Part shown: piece after piece, positions 25,463-34,077 of the stretch
How the letters are laid out: every line of letters begins with the position of its first letter
How positions within the stretch are numbered: position 1 is the first letter of the stretch
Source: Sediminicoccus sp. KRV36
Lineage (GTDB): Bacteria > Pseudomonadota > Alphaproteobacteria > Acetobacterales > Acetobacteraceae
NCBI RefSeq assembly: GCF_023243115.1
Contig: NZ_CP085081.1
Coordinates: 4,738,001 to 4,802,000 of the forward strand
DNA length: 64,000 bases
Reading direction: 5' to 3'
Made by a program: the position numbers and the translations under genes
The notes under the pieces: model-generated
The model's database searches: none
What the model saw: the letters and a program-made list of their open reading frames with translations, nothing else
Told to the model about the DNA's origin: nothing

Positions 25463-26481
25463 CGGGCGGCCATCTCCGGGCGTCTCATCATGGCGGTGAC
25501 GGGTGCCAGAACCACCCCGCGCGAGTCCAGCCGCGCGAACCATTCGGACAGGCGCTGCAGGGACACTGGCGTCACCTCGCCCAGATAGCCCAGGGCGCCG
25601 CCACGCTCGCGCGCCAGGCGCTCCAGCAAGGCGAGGCGCTGGTCCATCTCGCCGCGGGTATGGGGTTCATCCACCACCACATCGACGGCCAGGCCCCAGG
25701 CGCGCTCCGGATTGGGGGCGCCGGGGCGGGCGTCGAAATAGAGCAGGCCGCGGGCGTTCAGCGCCAATTGCATCTGCGCGAAGGGCTCGGCCAGGGCCGC
25801 AAAGCGTTCGCCCCGCATCGAGGTGAGCGCGCCGACGGCACCCACATGCCCAGGATAGCGCGCCAGCAGCCAATCCAGCCGCTGCGCGTTTTCGCCGGCG
25901 GAAAGCCCGGTCAGCAGGGCGCGGTGGCCGGGATCATTCATCGGGAAGCCGGTCGGCTCCATCGGCAGGGCCAGCAGCGTCTCGAAGCCACGGTCACGCG
26001 CCTGTTCGATGAGCGATGCGGGATTGAGGGCATAGGGCGTGAAGGCCAGGCCGATCTGCGGTGGCAGGGTGCGGATCGCTTCCTCGGAGAGGCTGGTGCG
26101 CAGGCCAATTCCCCCCAGGATCAGCGCCACCCGCGGCCGGGGGTCCTGCCGGTCGAAGGGGCGGGCATAGACGCGCATGGGCATGCGGCCATCCGGGCCG
26201 ATGCGGGGCATGGCCCCCATGGCCGTATACTCCACCAAAGCCGGATCGAGGTGCCGCACCAGGTTTTCCGGCACGCCGCGCAGCGGCGGCACGCTGGGGG
26301 CAGGCGTCTCGACCGCCGCCGGCCGCTCAGCCGCGTTCTGGACGAGGTGAATGGGCGCAGCAGGCGGTGGCCCCAGGATGGCCAGGGTCACGCCACCGCC
26401 CCCCAGGCCGGCCAGGACCACCAGCCAAAACACCCCGAGCCAGAACCAGCCGCGCCCCTGTTGCGAAACCCCTTCGGACAC
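25459..26481 (-). CDS. divergent polysaccharide deacetylase (YibQ-like)
   Basis: Membrane-anchored periplasmic protein of 340 residues in the divergent polysaccharide deacetylase (YibQ, DUF610) family. An N-terminal helix (GWFWLGVFWLVVLAGLGGGGVTLAIL) is followed by a proline-rich linker and a NodB-like domain (VALILGGIGL, LAFTPYALNP, ALPMEP, LLYFDARPG). The usual start strand reads LGGIG where the family commonly has DDxG, so a deacetylase metal site is not evident. The start is GTG at 26481. Between ctpA and rppH, with a four-base overlap to the latter. Linked in this order to cell-wall processing genes, but its enzymatic activity is unproven. Confidence 0.82.
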   Translation of the reverse strand: MSEGVSQQGRGWFWLGVFWLVVLAGLGGGGVTLAILGPPPAAPIHLVQNAAERPAAVETPAPSVPPLRGVPENLVRHLDPALVEYTAMGAMPRIGPDGRMPMRVYARPFDRQDPRPRVALILGGIGLRTSLSEEAIRTLPPQIGLAFTPYALNPASLIEQARDRGFETLLALPMEPTGFPMNDPGHRALLTGLSAGENAQRLDWLLARYPGHVGAVGALTSMRGERFAALAEPFAQMQLALNARGLLYFDARPGAPNPERAWGLAVDVVVDEPHTRGEMDQRLALLERLARERGGALGYLGEVTPVSLQRLSEWFARLDSRGVVLAPVTAMMRRPEMAAR

Positions 26482-26499
26482 GGTGGCGGCGTGGCTCCC

Positions 26500-27900
26500 C
26501 TAGCGCTGCGCGCGGCGCTGCGGATTGGCCGCGATGGCGCGCACCAGCGAAAGCCCCTGCTGCAACTGGAAATCCGTCTCGGGCTTGGTCGCGTCGAGTG
26601 TCGGCCAGCCCTCGGGCGGCTGGTTCTGCACGCGGCTGGTGATCGAGTTGGGCAGGTTCAGCGGCGGCAGGGTCACGGTGGGGGGGGCCGGCGTGGCGGC
26701 ACCCTCGGCGCGGAGCGAGCGGCGCAGATCCTGCTCGCGCTCGCGCTCCCGCGTCGGGTTGGCGGCGGCCGTCTCCGCATCCTGGCGGGTCGCGCGCACC
26801 TCGAAATCGGGCTCGATCCCGGTCGCCTGGATGGAGCGGCCGGAGGGCGTGTAGTAGCGCGCCGTGGTCAGCCGGATGGCGCCATTATTGCCACCCAGCG
26901 GCATCACGGTCTGCACCGAGCCCTTGCCGAAGCTGCGCGTGCCCAACACCACCGCGCGGCGGTGATCCTGCAGCGCGCCGGCGACGATCTCGCTCGCACT
27001 GGCCGAACCGCCATTGATCAGCACCACCATGGGCAGGCCCTGGGTGATGTCGCCCGCGCGCGCATTCCAGCGCTGCGCGTCCTCACTGCGGCGGGCGCGG
27101 GTGGAGACGATTTCGCCCTGGTCCAGCAGATCATCCGTCACCTGTACGGCCTGGTCGAGCAGCCCGCCGGGGTTGTTGCGCAGATCGAGCACGACGCCCT
27201 TGAGGTTGCCGCCGGCCTGCTGGCGCAGCGTGGTCATGGCGCGGCGGAGATTCACCTCGGTCTGTTCATTGAAGGAGGTGATGCGGATATAGGCGATGTC
27301 ATTCCCCTCCAGCCGGAAACGCACCACCTGCGGGCGGATCACGTCCCGCGTGATGGAGATTTCCAGCGGCCGGGCCTCGCCCTCGCGGCGGACGCTCAGG
27401 CGGATGGCGGTGCCGCGCTCGCCACGCATCTGCTCCACCGCCTCCTGCAGGGTCATCCCCTGGGTGGAATTGCCGTTGAGGTGGGTGATGAAATCGCCGG
27501 GGCGGATGCCGGCGCGGGCGGCAGGGGTTTCGTCAATCGGGGAGATCACGCGGATATAGCCGCCCTCCTGCGTCACCTCGATGCCGAGGCCACCGAATTC
27601 GCCGCGCGTCTGCACCTGCATGTCGCGGAAATTGCGCGGGTTGAGGTAGGCGCTGTGCGGGTCCAGCCCGGTCAGCATGCCGTTCACGGCATTCTCGACC
27701 AGGTCCCGGTCCTGCACCGGCTCCACATATTCGGCACGGACGCGGGCGAAGACATCGCCAAACAGCTGGAGCAGCCGATAGGTCTCGGCGCGGCCGCCAT
27801 CGGTGGTTCCTTGCGCCCAGGCAGCCACCATCGGGCCGATGATGATGCCCGCGGCGAAAGCGCCTGCCACGGCAGCGGTGGTCCCGACCTTGAGCTTCAT
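26500..27900 (-). CDS. ctpA: CtpA: C-terminal processing serine protease (S41) with PDZ domain
   Basis: Periplasmic tail-specific protease of 466 residues. The signal anchor (AAVAGAFAAGIIIGPMVAAWAQ) is followed by a helical region, a PDZ domain (about 95-185: GEFGGLGIEVT, PAARAGIRPGDFI) and the S41 peptidase core. The catalytic dyad is Ser301 in GSASASE and Lys326 in SFGKG. A C-terminal tail of about 80 residues is rich in Pro and Gln. First gene of the ctpA-yibQ-rppH set. The 196 bases upstream hold its promoter region and end at the convergent-side acyltransferase gene; a short AAAGCTT duplication near 28014 is the only structure I notice. Confidence 0.93.
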   Translation of the reverse strand: MKLKVGTTAAVAGAFAAGIIIGPMVAAWAQGTTDGGRAETYRLLQLFGDVFARVRAEYVEPVQDRDLVENAVNGMLTGLDPHSAYLNPRNFRDMQVQTRGEFGGLGIEVTQEGGYIRVISPIDETPAARAGIRPGDFITHLNGNSTQGMTLQEAVEQMRGERGTAIRLSVRREGEARPLEISITRDVIRPQVVRFRLEGNDIAYIRITSFNEQTEVNLRRAMTTLRQQAGGNLKGVVLDLRNNPGGLLDQAVQVTDDLLDQGEIVSTRARRSEDAQRWNARAGDITQGLPMVVLINGGSASASEIVAGALQDHRRAVVLGTRSFGKGSVQTVMPLGGNNGAIRLTTARYYTPSGRSIQATGIEPDFEVRATRQDAETAAANPTREREREQDLRRSLRAEGAATPAPPTVTLPPLNLPNSITSRVQNQPPEGWPTLDATKPETDFQLQQGLSLVRAIAANPQRRAQR

Positions 27901-28096
27901 CCAGCCAGCCTCATCCTAAGGGTCACTTACGCCTTTCCCGCCGATGGTCTCAGGCGGGCCGACGGAATCGTCGGGATCAAACCGCATGATGCACCATCAT
28001 GAGGCCCGGGAAAGCTTAAAGCTTTGCCAAGGCGGCGACAGAAGGCGGAGAAGTGCGCCTTTCGGGGCACATTGCAAGCCCGGGTCACGCTTTGTC

Positions 28097-28687
28097 TCAA
28101 TTCAAGGGACGGGCGGGCACGCCGGCCACCACCGCGCCGGGGGGCACATCGGCCAGCACGGCCGCGCCCGCCCCCACCACCGCATCCGCCCCGATGGAGA
28201 GATTGGGCCCGACCACGGCCCCCGCCCCGACCACGGCGCGCATCCCCACCCGCACCCCGCCGCAGAGAATGGCACCAGGGCCGACATGGGCGCCCGCCTC
28301 CACCACCACATCATGCTCGATGATGGCGCCGGTGTTGATGAGGGCGAGGCGGCCGATCCGCGCCAGGGCGCCCAGCACGGCGCGCGGCATGATGACGGCC
28401 CCCTCCGCCACCTCGGCGCTGCGGGCGCGGATCACCGAGGGGTGCAGCAGCACGGGCAGCGGGCAAGCCAGGCGCCGGGCCGCCTCCAGCCGGAGCGCAT
28501 TGCCACCGAGGGCGATCAGCAGCGGCCCGCCATCATGCGCCGCCTCATCGCCCAGCACGGGCAGGCCCAGCACCTCCGGCAAGGGGGCGCGCGCATCCAG
28601 AAAGCCGCGCGGCGCGAAGCCGGCATCGCGTGCCGCCTCGCAGACGGCACGGCCATGGCCGCCCGCGCCCAGGATCAGAATAACCAT
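28097..28687 (-). CDS. NeuD-like sugar O-acyltransferase with left-handed beta-helix
   Basis: Protein of 196 residues of the sialic-acid/UDP-sugar O-acyltransferase (NeuD/PglD) type, which transfers an acyl group to a nucleotide sugar in glycan precursor synthesis. N-terminal Rossmann-like subdomain (VILILGAGGHGRAV), then hexapeptide repeats (AVIMPRAVLGALARIG, and so on) ending VPPGAVVAGVPARPL. The ATG at 28687 starts the GAGGHG strand directly; the ORF is open much further upstream but that overlaps the neighbouring divergent gene. No glycan cluster accompanies it here, so the substrate is unknown. Confidence 0.83.
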   Translation of the reverse strand: MVILILGAGGHGRAVCEAARDAGFAPRGFLDARAPLPEVLGLPVLGDEAAHDGGPLLIALGGNALRLEAARRLACPLPVLLHPSVIRARSAEVAEGAVIMPRAVLGALARIGRLALINTGAIIEHDVVVEAGAHVGPGAILCGGVRVGMRAVVGAGAVVGPNLSIGADAVVGAGAAVLADVPPGAVVAGVPARPLN

Positions 28688-28741
28688 GTGGCACACTCGG
28701 GAATTTCGTGTAGGAGGCGGCAGCCATGGAGTTTTCGGGGT

Positions 28742-30301
28742 ATGCGTGATCTGGATTTGCTGCGGCTGGAACGCCGGGTCGGGCTGATGCTCGCGCCACT
28801 GGTGGAACAGCCTGGCGCGGCGGTCGGCGTCACGCGCGATGGCGTGCTGCTGCTGCGCCGCTCGGTCGGCCTCGCCTCGATGGAGCTGCACCTGCCGCTC
28901 GGCGTCACGAGTTGTTTCCGCATCGCTTCCGTCTCCAAGCAATTCACCTGCGCCGCGATCCTGCTGCTGGAGCGTGACGGGCTGCTCCGCGTGACCGATC
29001 CGGTGCGCCAGCATCTGCCCGAACTGCCCGAATCCCTGGCCAGCATCACGCTCGATCACCTCATGCGCAACTCATCCGGCCTGCGCGACATGCTGGAATT
29101 GCTGCGGCTGGGCGGCGCCGACCTCGCGACGCCCGTGACCGAGGCCGAGCTGGACGCCGCCATCGCCCGGCAGGAGACGCTGAATTTCACCCCCGGCTCG
29201 CGCTTTCTCTATTCCAACAGCGGCTTCCGGCTGCTGGGCCGTGTCATTGAACGCGTCTCGGGGCAGCGCCTCGCCAGCTTCCTGGATGAGCGCATCTTCC
29301 AGCCCATGGGCATGACGCGAACGCACCATACGCCCGATCTGGCCGAGCCGGTCCGCGGCCTGGTGACGGGCTATCTGCCCCACGGCCAGGGCGGCTTCGT
29401 CCGCGCCCAGCACGGCTTCCCGCTGGGCGGCGAGGGCGGGCTCGTCTCCTGCGTGGAGGATCTGGCGCTCTGGGCGCGCAGCCTGGCGGTGGGCGGGCTG
29501 GGCGGCGGCCTCGAAGCCGCGCTGGAGGCAACGACGGCGTTCAACAACGGCGTGGTGAACCGCTATGCCCTCGGCCTCGATGTGGAGAGCTGGCGCGGGC
29601 TTCGCGTGGTCAGCCACGGGGGTCTTTGGCCCGGCTTCAAGACCGCCTTCCTGCGCGTCCCGGAGAAGCAGCTGGCGGTGATCGTCATCGCCAATAACGC
29701 CAGCCTTGATCCACACCACATGGCCCTGCAGGTGCTGGAAGCGGCCCTCGATGGCGATCCGGCCCTGGCCCCCGCCCCGCCGGCGCTGGATCACGCGGCG
29801 ATGACGGGCAGCTGGCTTTGCGAGGCGGATGGGCTCTCGCTCGATGTCTCGGCGGCGGGCGTCGCGCGCATGCATGGCGTGCCCTTCGCCCTGGTTCCGG
29901 CCGAGGATGGCCGCATGACCGCCCGGCGCGGCGCCTTCCCCTTCCGCGCCGCCCTGCCCGAGGGCGAGACCATGGCGGTGGAGTTCGATGCCGGGCACCG
30001 CGCGGTGTTCCGACGCGCCACGCCGGTCACGCCGCCCGCCCTGGATGGCGTCTGGCATTGCCGGGAGCTTGCGGCGGAATGGCACATCTCGGGCCAGGCG
30101 GTGCGGGCGCTGGGGCCGATCCGGCGTGGCCCGGACTGGGGCATCACGGCATTCGGCCCGCGGCATCTGCGCATCGCCATGCCCTCCGCCCTGTATGAGG
30201 GCTGGGCGGATGCGGTCCTGGCCGAAGACGGGCAGAGCCTGGTGGTGAATGCAGGGCGGGCGCGCGGCCTGGTCTTCACGCGGAGCTCGCGCGGCTGCTG
30301 A
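28742..30301 (+). CDS. serine hydrolase of the class C beta-lactamase/D-aminopeptidase family
   Basis: Protein of 519 residues. The N-terminal beta-lactamase-fold domain holds SVSK (nucleophile Ser63, Lys66) and YSNS (Tyr157, Asn159). About 170 C-terminal residues form two beta-barrel-like lobes (MTGSWLCEADGL and LDGVWHCRELAAEW). Length and three-part layout match the D-aminopeptidase DAP of Ochrobactrum anthropi. There is no signal peptide, which also fits a cytoplasmic D-stereospecific aminopeptidase. Divergent from the NeuD-like gene by 54 bases. D-amino-acid peptide specificity is inference. Confidence 0.82.
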   Translation: MRDLDLLRLERRVGLMLAPLVEQPGAAVGVTRDGVLLLRRSVGLASMELHLPLGVTSCFRIASVSKQFTCAAILLLERDGLLRVTDPVRQHLPELPESLASITLDHLMRNSSGLRDMLELLRLGGADLATPVTEAELDAAIARQETLNFTPGSRFLYSNSGFRLLGRVIERVSGQRLASFLDERIFQPMGMTRTHHTPDLAEPVRGLVTGYLPHGQGGFVRAQHGFPLGGEGGLVSCVEDLALWARSLAVGGLGGGLEAALEATTAFNNGVVNRYALGLDVESWRGLRVVSHGGLWPGFKTAFLRVPEKQLAVIVIANNASLDPHHMALQVLEAALDGDPALAPAPPALDHAAMTGSWLCEADGLSLDVSAAGVARMHGVPFALVPAEDGRMTARRGAFPFRAALPEGETMAVEFDAGHRAVFRRATPVTPPALDGVWHCRELAAEWHISGQAVRALGPIRRGPDWGITAFGPRHLRIAMPSALYEGWADAVLAEDGQSLVVNAGRARGLVFTRSSRGC

Positions 30302-30320
30302 AACAGCCCCGTGGTGGGGT

Positions 30321-30500
30321 CGAGGGGCCAGCCCCTCGAGCTCCCCGGCAGGGTGAAAACCTGCGTGGTTTTCACGGTTTCCTGCACCTTCATTCGGGGG
30401 TTATGCGATCGCAGATCCAGGACACCGGGTTTCCTGGTGGGGTTGGCCGCGAAGCGGAGACGGTGCTTGAGGGCAAAGCCCTCTCGTTCATCAGCCGCCT
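30321..30500 (+). repeat. intergenic repeat, copy A (inverted partner at 32339-32502)
   Basis: About 180 bases starting with the palindrome GAGGGGCCAGCCCCTC, then CTCCCCGGCAGG, TTTCCTGCACCTTCATTCGG, ACCGGGTTTCCTGGTGGGG, TTGGCCGCGAAGCGGAG, and ending CGTTCATCAGCCGCC. It matches 32339-32502 in inverse orientation almost along its length; copy A has an extra GTGAAAACC-type hairpin in the middle. Carries no plausible protein. Confidence 0.8.
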
Positions 30501-30557
30501 GCTCGCGCGGCACGGCGCTTGCTACGCTTCCCGGGCCATTCCGGGAAGAATCACGCC

Positions 30558-31340
30558 ATGGACCTCCGACTGCGCGGCAAGACCGTGCTCATCACCGGTG
30601 CCTCGAAGGGCATCGGCCTCGCCTGCGCGCGCGGCTTCGCGGCCCAGGGCTGTGACCTGCACCTGGCCGCGCGCTCCGGCGCATTGCTGGAGGCGGCGCG
30701 GGCCGAGATCACCGCCACGCATGATGTGCGCGTGACGCTCCATGTCGGCAGCCTGAGCGATGACACGGCCATGCGCGCCCTGGCGGAGGCGGCGGGCGAA
30801 GTGGACATCCTGGTGAACAATGCGGGCGATATTCCGGCCGGCGATCTCGAAGCGGTGGATGACGCGGCCTGGCGCCGTGGCTGGGACCTCAAGGTCTTCG
30901 GCTATATCAGCCTGACGCGCGCCTATTGGGCGCGGATGAAGGCGCGCGGCCATGGCGTGATCATCAACGATATCGGCAATAGCGGCGAGAATTTCGACGC
31001 GCGCTACATCGCCGGCTCCTCCGGCAATGCCTCGCTGATGGCCTTCACCAAGGCGCTCGGCGCCGTCTCGCTCGACCATGGCGTGCGGGTGGTGGGCATC
31101 AATCCCGGCCCGGTGGCGACCGAGCGCATGGTAAAGATCATGAAGCGCCGCGCGCTGGACTGGCATGGCGATGAAAGCCGCTGGGAGGAGCTGTTCGACA
31201 AATACCCCGGCAAGCGCCCCGCCACGGCCGAGGAGGTGGCGGATCTCACGCTGTTTCTCGCCAGCCCGCGCGCCGGCTACATCACCGGCACCATCGTCAC
31301 CATTGATGGCGGCATTGCCGCGCGCGGCAGCATCATCTGA
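30558..31340 (+). CDS. SDR family oxidoreductase lacking the usual YxxxK motif
   Basis: Short-chain dehydrogenase/reductase of 260 residues. The cofactor motif TGASKGIG and the NNAG motif are intact. The segment where Tyr-x-x-x-Lys should lie reads GSSGNASLMAFT; aligning the following helix places Gly and Asn where Tyr and Lys belong. The nearby Tyr in RYIAGSS does not have a Lys four residues on. The rest of the fold (VVGINPGPVATERM, GYITGTIVTIDGG) is normal, so this is an atypical member rather than a broken gene. Start ATG at 30558, with GGGAAG upstream. It pairs with the next hydrolase gene 12 bases downstream, and both lie between inverted repeat copies. Confidence 0.82.
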   Translation: MDLRLRGKTVLITGASKGIGLACARGFAAQGCDLHLAARSGALLEAARAEITATHDVRVTLHVGSLSDDTAMRALAEAAGEVDILVNNAGDIPAGDLEAVDDAAWRRGWDLKVFGYISLTRAYWARMKARGHGVIINDIGNSGENFDARYIAGSSGNASLMAFTKALGAVSLDHGVRVVGINPGPVATERMVKIMKRRALDWHGDESRWEELFDKYPGKRPATAEEVADLTLFLASPRAGYITGTIVTIDGGIAARGSII

Positions 31341-31352
31341 GAGGAGGGCGCG

Positions 31353-32234
31353 ATGCCCCATGTCACGGCCCCCGACGGCGTCCGGCTCTGGGTGGAGGAA
31401 AGCGGGGAGGGTAGCCCCATCCTGTTCATCCATGAATTCGGCGGCGACCATCGCAGCTGGGAGCCGCAGCTGCGGCATTTCGCGCGCCGCCACCGCTGCA
31501 TCACCTTCGCCGCGCGCGGCTATCCGCCCTCCGATGTGCCGGGGGAGGTGGCGCGCTACAGCCAGGCCATCGCGGTGGCGGATGCGGTGGCCGTGCTGGA
31601 TGCGCTGGGCATCGCGAAGGCGCATGTGGTGGGGCTGTCCATGGGCGGCTTCTGCGCGCTGCATCTGGGGCTGAACCACCCCGAGCGCGCGCATTCCATC
31701 GTCGCCGCCGGGGCCGGCTATGGCGCGGAAAAGGCCTTTGAGGATTACTTCCGCAGCGTCTCCCTCGCCGTGGCCGAGGGGTTCGAGACGCGCGGTGCCG
31801 CCGAATTCGCCAAGACCTACGCGATGGGCGCATCGCGTGTGCAGTTTCTCAACAAGGACCCGCGCGGCTGGGCGGAATTCGCGACCCAGCTGGGCGAGCA
31901 CAGCAGCCAGGGCTCGGCCCTCACCATGCGGGGTGTGCAGGCGCGGCGGCCCTCGCTGCATGACCTGGAAGCCGGATTCCGCGCCATGGCACTCCCCACG
32001 CTGGTGATGGTGGGTGATGAGGATGATCATTGCCTGCAGCCGGCGCTCTACCTGAAGCGTGTGATCCCGGCCTGCGGCCTGGTCGTCCTGCCCAAGACCG
32101 GCCACACGCTGAACCTGGAGGAGCCGGCGCTGTTCAACCTGCACCTCGCGGAATTCCTGGCGATGGTGGAAGCCGGGCGCTGGGGGCCGCGCGATCCGCG
32201 CGCCAATCCGGCGGAGGTGATGAAGGTTTCTTAG
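31353..32234 (+). CDS. alpha/beta hydrolase
   Basis: Alpha/beta-hydrolase-fold enzyme of 293 residues. The oxyanion-hole region reads ILFIHEFGGDHRSW, the nucleophile elbow is GLSMGGF, a catalytic Asp is expected in VMVGDEDDH and the His is in PKTGHTLNLEEP. A strong ribosome site GAGGAGG lies just before ATG 31353. Probably co-transcribed with the SDR gene. It resembles 3-oxoadipate enol-lactonase-like and esterase branches, but the substrate is not determinable. Ends 100 bases before an intergenic repeat cluster. Confidence 0.85.
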   Translation: MPHVTAPDGVRLWVEESGEGSPILFIHEFGGDHRSWEPQLRHFARRHRCITFAARGYPPSDVPGEVARYSQAIAVADAVAVLDALGIAKAHVVGLSMGGFCALHLGLNHPERAHSIVAAGAGYGAEKAFEDYFRSVSLAVAEGFETRGAAEFAKTYAMGASRVQFLNKDPRGWAEFATQLGEHSSQGSALTMRGVQARRPSLHDLEAGFRAMALPTLVMVGDEDDHCLQPALYLKRVIPACGLVVLPKTGHTLNLEEPALFNLHLAEFLAMVEAGRWGPRDPRANPAEVMKVS

Positions 32235-32239
32235 AGCAT

Positions 32240-32337
32240 CATCCGTTCAAACGGGATCGTTTGGACGGATGGAGCTGCTCCGAAATCAATGGGCCAGAGG
32301 TTGTGTCGTAAGCCCTTGCGAACGGAACAACCTCTGG
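32240..32337. repeat. two intergenic hairpins after the alpha/beta hydrolase gene
   Basis: First an inverted repeat at 32240-32271 (CATCCGTTCAAACG, GGAT loop, CGTTTGGACGGATG), then a second with arms CCAGAGGTTGT at 32294-32304 and ACAACCTCTGG at 32327-32337. They begin right after the stop codon and could act as terminators, though no U-tract follows. They form the left part of a 363-base stretch without genes (32235-32597); the rest is repeat copy B and the modA leader. Confidence 0.6.
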
Positions 32338-32338
32338 C

Positions 32339-32502
32339 AGGCGGCTGATGAACGAAGGCGCTTCGCCCGCTCGCCTTGACTCCGCTTCGCGGCCAACCCC
32401 ACCAGGAAACCCGGTTTCGTCCATTTTCGATCGCATGAACCCCCGAATGAAGGTGCAGGAAACAAGTTTCCTGCCGGGGAGCTCGAGGGGCTGGCCCCTC
32501 GA
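32339..32502 (-). repeat. intergenic repeat, copy B (inverted partner of 30321-30500)
   Basis: Inverse copy of the 30321-30500 element. It runs from AGGCGGCTGATGAACGAA through CCAGGAAACCCGGTTTCG and CCGAATGAAGGTGCAGGAAAC to CTCGAGGGGCTGGCCCCTCG. Sits in front of modA. Confidence 0.8.
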
Positions 32503-32597
32503 TGCCATCGCGCGGGCTTTTCACCAGCCGCGCCAGCTCCCGGTGAAAACCGCTATCCCCGATGGAATATAGCGCGCGGCTGCCCTAGAAGGGTCGG

Positions 32598-33371
32598 ATG
32601 CACCGCCGCGCCCTCCCGCTGCTCGCCATGATTCCCGCCGCCGCGGCGGCCCCGCCGCCTGCGGGGGCCGCACCGGTGACGATCTTTGCCGCGGCCTCGC
32701 TGCAGGATGGGTTGCGCGCGGTGGCGCGGGATTGGGCCGCCCAGGGCAACCCGGCGCCCCGGCTGTCCTTCGCGGCCTCCTCGGCGCTGGCGCGGCAGAT
32801 CGAGCAGGGGGCGCCGGCTGATCTGTTTCTCAGCGCCGATGAGCCCTGGATGGATGTCCTGGCCGCGCGCGGGCTGATCGTGGAGGCCACGCGCAGCAGC
32901 GCCCTGGGCAATGCGCTGGTGCTGGTGGCGCCGGCCGATGGCGCGGCGCCTATCGTCCTGCAGCGCGGAACCGATCTCGCGGCGCGGCTCGGCCCGCGCG
33001 GGCGGCTCGCCATGGGGGACCCGGCGCATGTGCCCGCCGGGCGCTACGCCCAGGCCGCGCTGGAATGGATGGGCCAATGGGAGGCGCTGGCCCCGCGCCT
33101 GGCCCGCGCCGAAAATGTGCGCGCCGCGCTGCTGCTGGTGGAACGCGGCGAAGTGCCGCTCGGCATCGTCTATGCCACGGATGCGCTGGCCGCGCCGGGC
33201 GTGCGGGTGGTGGGCAGCTTCCCACCCGAGAGCCACCCGCCCATCACCTATCCCTTCGCCCTGACCCGCCGCGCCGAAGGAAATGCCGCGGCGCGCGCCC
33301 TGCTCGCCTTCCTGACCGGGGCCGAGGCGATGCCGCTCTGGCAGCGCCACGGCTTCACGGCGCCGCGTTGA
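32598..33371 (+). CDS. modA: ModA: molybdate-binding periplasmic protein
   Basis: Substrate-binding protein of the molybdate ABC importer, 257 residues with a short signal peptide (LPLLAMIPAAAAAPPPAGAAP). Family motifs: TIFAAASLQDGL at the start of the mature chain, FAASSALARQIEQGAPADLF, DEPWMD, VPAGRYA and GIVYATDA. First gene of modABC plus the short modE, so the uptake system and its likely regulator are together. Stop is 13 bases before the modB start codon. Confidence 0.93.
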   Translation: MHRRALPLLAMIPAAAAAPPPAGAAPVTIFAAASLQDGLRAVARDWAAQGNPAPRLSFAASSALARQIEQGAPADLFLSADEPWMDVLAARGLIVEATRSSALGNALVLVAPADGAAPIVLQRGTDLAARLGPRGRLAMGDPAHVPAGRYAQAALEWMGQWEALAPRLARAENVRAALLLVERGEVPLGIVYATDALAAPGVRVVGSFPPESHPPITYPFALTRRAEGNAAARALLAFLTGAEAMPLWQRHGFTAPR

Positions 33372-33384
33372 GGCGGCCCGCGTG

Positions 33385-34077
33385 ATGGGCCTGACGCCCG
33401 AGGAATGGCAGGCGATCCGCCTCAGCCTCGATGTCGCCGCGCGCTCGGTGCTGGTTTCGCTGCTGCCGGCCATCGGGATCGCCTGGCTGCTGACCCGGCG
33501 GCGCTTTGCGGGGCGCTTCCTGCTGGATGCGCTGGTGCATCTGCCGCTGGTGGTGCCGCCGGTGGTGGTGGGCTGGGGGCTGCTGATGCTCTTCGGCATT
33601 CGCGGGCCGATCGGCGCGCCGCTGCATGACTGGTTCGGCATTCGCCTGGTCTTCACCACTGAAGGCGCGGCGCTCGCCACCGCCGTCATGTCCTTTCCGC
33701 TCATCGTGCGCGCGGTGCGCCTGGGGCTGGAGCAGGTGGACCCCGGCCTGGAGGCGGCGGCGCGAACGCTGGGGGCGGGCCGGCTGGACCGCTTCCTGAC
33801 CATCACGCTGCCGCTCATGTCCCCCGGCATCCTGGCCGGCGCGGTCACGGCCTTTGCGGCGGGGCTGGGCGAATTCGGCGCGGTCATCACCTTCGCCTCC
33901 AACATCCCGGGCGAGACGCAGACCCTGCCGCTGGCGATCTACAGCGCGACGCAAACCCCGGGCGGCGAGGGCATGGCCGCACGACTGGCGCTGATCTCCT
34001 TCACCCTCGCCATGGGCGGCTTGCTGCTGGCCGAGTTGATCGCCCGGCGCATGCATCTCTGGCTCGGGCGTTTCTGA
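33385..34077 (+). CDS. modB: ModB: molybdate ABC transporter permease
   Basis: Membrane permease of the molybdate importer, about 230 residues and five helices. The EAA loop is EAAARTLGAGRLDRFLTITLPLMSPG. The start is ATG at 33385, or GTG at 33382 in the same frame. The TGA stop at 34075-34077 overlaps the modC ATG. No unusual features. Confidence 0.93.
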   Translation: MGLTPEEWQAIRLSLDVAARSVLVSLLPAIGIAWLLTRRRFAGRFLLDALVHLPLVVPPVVVGWGLLMLFGIRGPIGAPLHDWFGIRLVFTTEGAALATAVMSFPLIVRAVRLGLEQVDPGLEAAARTLGAGRLDRFLTITLPLMSPGILAGAVTAFAAGLGEFGAVITFASNIPGETQTLPLAIYSATQTPGGEGMAARLALISFTLAMGGLLLAELIARRMHLWLGRF

